This document shows, piece by piece, positions 5,992-7,389 of a stretch of 7,389 nt of DNA; within the stretch, counting starts at the first letter, position 1, and each line of letters begins with the position of its first letter. Origin of the DNA: GCA-2689995 sp964529325 (GTDB lineage Bacteria > Fidelibacterota > Marinisomatia > SCGC-AAA003-L08 > GCA-2689995); contig CAZGWH010000075.1 of the NCBI GenBank assembly GCA_964529325.1, positions 1-7,389 of the forward strand. The letters are read 5' to 3'. Below the pieces are notes generated by a model. The model was not told the origin of the DNA. It made no database searches and worked only from the letters and a program-made list of their open reading frames with translations. Both the position numbers and the translations under genes were made by a program.

Positions 5992-7389
5992 TTACTTCAA
6001 CAATATTACTTTTTGAGTTTGCTGATATTTTGTACCATTTATTTCATTCACCTCAAGGTTTATAAAATATACTCCTGCAGAAACTAAACCTGCATTCCAG
6101 TCCATATTATAAATTCCTGAAGTTTGAATATCATTCAATAATTCAGTTACTTTTTCACCATTTAGATTATACACAGTAATCGTTACTTTGCCTTCATTCG
6201 GTAAACCATAACTAAATGTAGTTACTGGATTAAATGGATTTGGATATGGTGTATTAAATGAGAACTCATTCACAATTACTTTTGGTACCTCACCCATTAA
6301 TCTATCCATTTGATGCATAGACATTGATGCCCAACCTGCGTTATTACTTGAGATTAATTCAATAATTTCATCGCTATTTTGTAAATATACTTTGAATTGT
6401 GGTGATTGCCCAACTTCATGGAATCCAATAGTTTCATCTGTCATATCTCTCCCCATTACTGCAATTGTCGTTGGTCCATCTTCAATCACTGCTGAACCTG
6501 TTAATACATTTTCATTATATGATAATAGAATATCACCATATTGAGCAGAATTACCATCTATGATAATTTCATTTGCTAAATAGAATGATTGCTCCATTGA
6601 TTGATTTGCTTTGAACTCTGAACGAATTTCAGGTTGATACACAATTTCACGAGAAATGGATTCATCGTGTTCAGGGAATGTAAATTGCATTGTACGAATA
6701 GAATCATTTTGCAACCAATATCCATGATTAGGTTCTAATTGACTTAAATTACCAGACCATTCTCTATCACCATCTTGGTCAACATCAGTAAAGAATAATC
6801 CTAAACCTTGACCAATAATATAATCAAAATGAAGCGACGCAAATTCTTCTCCACCAAATGTTTCAAAGATTTCAGCTGTAGTTTCACTAAACCCATGAAC
6901 TCCTATTAAATTATTACCATCTTCTAAATCATAAATTACATTATCTGTAACTTTTACACCATTTAGGTTTAAAATATGTTCACAACTTTCACCATCACAA
7001 TCATCAGTATTTATCCAATAGCCTTTATGATAATCAAATTCCGTTAAATTACCACTTAATGTCCCATCATCCATTTTAAAGATTCCTAATCCTTGAGAAA
7101 TAATGAAATTAATATTTTCATTATCATTAAAGAATTGTTCCATTGATGTATTATATGGGAAACAGGTAAATGATACCAAATTATTTCCATCAATTAATAA
7201 TGGAATATCATCTGAATTACAAGTTTCATATTTAAATCGGAGAAGTTTTTGAGTTGTTGCGTCAAATGAATCAGCAACATCCATTATGAAACAAATATCC
7301 TCTTCTAGTTGAGATAAATTATCAATAACATCAGGTAGTTGAAATTCTATTTCACAATCATTATTTAAATCGAAGTTAATATCAGTACA
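5992..7389 (-). CDS. Secreted repeat protein with C-terminal sorting domain (5' end off window)
   Basis: The frame is open from the right edge, giving 465 visible residues; an ATG at 7284 is internal, because 35 in-frame codons precede it. The first visible residues read C-T-D-I-N-F-D-L-N-N-D-C, an Asp/Asn-rich stretch resembling a calcium-binding loop. Two related units follow at about residues 65-130 and 155-229. The C-terminal 87 residues (379-465) begin N-T-P-Y-P-N-P-F-N-P-V-T and continue through V-T-I-T-V-Y-N-L-N-G-E-K-V, ending K-V-I-L-L-K. This matches the Por/type IX secretion C-terminal sorting domain (FlgD-like Ig fold) common in FCB bacteria. Inferred: exported through the type IX system, then released or surface-attached. 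Cys residues and acidic composition fit an extracellular protein. The function of the body is unknown. It ends in a strong terminator. Confidence 0.88.
   Translation of the reverse strand, partial: CTDINFDLNNDCEIEFQLPDVIDNLSQLEEDICFIMDVADSFDATTQKLLRFKYETCNSDDIPLLIDGNNLVSFTCFPYNTSMEQFFNDNENINFIISQGLGIFKMDDGTLSGNLTEFDYHKGYWINTDDCDGESCEHILNLNGVKVTDNVIYDLEDGNNLIGVHGFSETTAEIFETFGGEEFASLHFDYIIGQGLGLFFTDVDQDGDREWSGNLSQLEPNHGYWLQNDSIRTMQFTFPEHDESISREIVYQPEIRSEFKANQSMEQSFYLANEIIIDGNSAQYGDILLSYNENVLTGSAVIEDGPTTIAVMGRDMTDETIGFHEVGQSPQFKVYLQNSDEIIELISSNNAGWASMSMHQMDRLMGEVPKVIVNEFSFNTPYPNPFNPVTTFSYGLPNEGKVTITVYNLNGEKVTELLNDIQTSGIYNMDWNAGLVSAGVYFINLEVNEINGTKYQQTQKVILLK
6703..7197 (-). repeat. Two tandem protein repeats in the secreted protein
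   Basis: Unit A (7197-7000) and unit B (6927-6703) share an ordered set of landmarks: D-G-N-N-L-[VI] near the start, I-[SG]-Q-G-L-G-[IL]-F in the middle, then S-G-N-L and finally H-[KG]-G-Y-W or H-G-Y-W with N-D at the end. The first unit is about 66 residues and the second about 75; the difference comes mainly from a D-V-D-Q-D-G-D insertion in B. The repeat is visible at the protein level and has diverged strongly in DNA, so it is an old duplication. I do not recognise the domain. Confidence 0.8.

Noticed and set aside
7282..7284. ATG at 7284 as the start of the secreted protein
   Set aside because: The frame stays open for 35 more codons to the window edge, and there is no signal peptide after this ATG, so it is an internal Met.

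Overview
The window is very AT-rich (about 30% G+C by eye), and every gene I can support lies on the minus strand. The right-hand protein ends in a PNPFNP-type C-terminal secretion/sorting domain. That domain, the low G+C and the style of the respiratory genes point to the Fibrobacteres-Chlorobi-Bacteroidetes (FCB) superphylum. A marine Marinimicrobia (SAR406)-like lineage is my best guess, but this rests on protein style and not on a marker gene.

Reading right to left, in the direction of transcription: (i) 7389-5992 is the 3' part of a large secreted protein with a tandem repeat and a C-terminal sorting domain, closed by a strong intrinsic terminator at 5963-5931. (ii) 5898-5326 is a REP-associated Y1 transposase (RAYT/TnpA_REP) broken by one in-frame TAA. 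The stop lies exactly at the edge of a perfect 26-bp palindrome inside the gene. (iii) 5204-5123 is a tRNA-Leu (anticodon UAG). (iv) 5092 to beyond position 1 is a tight operon for a quinol:cytochrome c oxidoreductase of cytochrome b6/subunit IV type. Its order is HEAT-repeat membrane protein, Rieske iron-sulfur protein, cytochrome b6-like protein, enlarged subunit IV-like protein, then a membrane-anchored multiheme cytochrome c cut by the left edge.

The operon genes plausibly work as one complex. The b6-like protein carries hemes bL and bH and keeps the cysteine that attaches heme c_i in b6f complexes. The subunit IV-like protein completes the Qo site, with A-P-W-Y in place of P-E-W-Y. The Rieske protein takes the first electron, and the multiheme cytochrome stands in for cytochrome c1/f. 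The cytochrome has at least five CxxCH sites behind a long coiled coil with a His-rich turn. The HEAT protein, translationally coupled to Rieske by TAATG, is a candidate extra subunit or assembly factor. The operon begins only 30 bp after the tRNA, so it may be transcribed together with it.

No gene-free stretch exceeds 300 bases. The longest is the 121 bp between the tRNA and the transposase remnant, which holds only a weak promoter candidate. I found no CRISPR array, rRNA or riboswitch.
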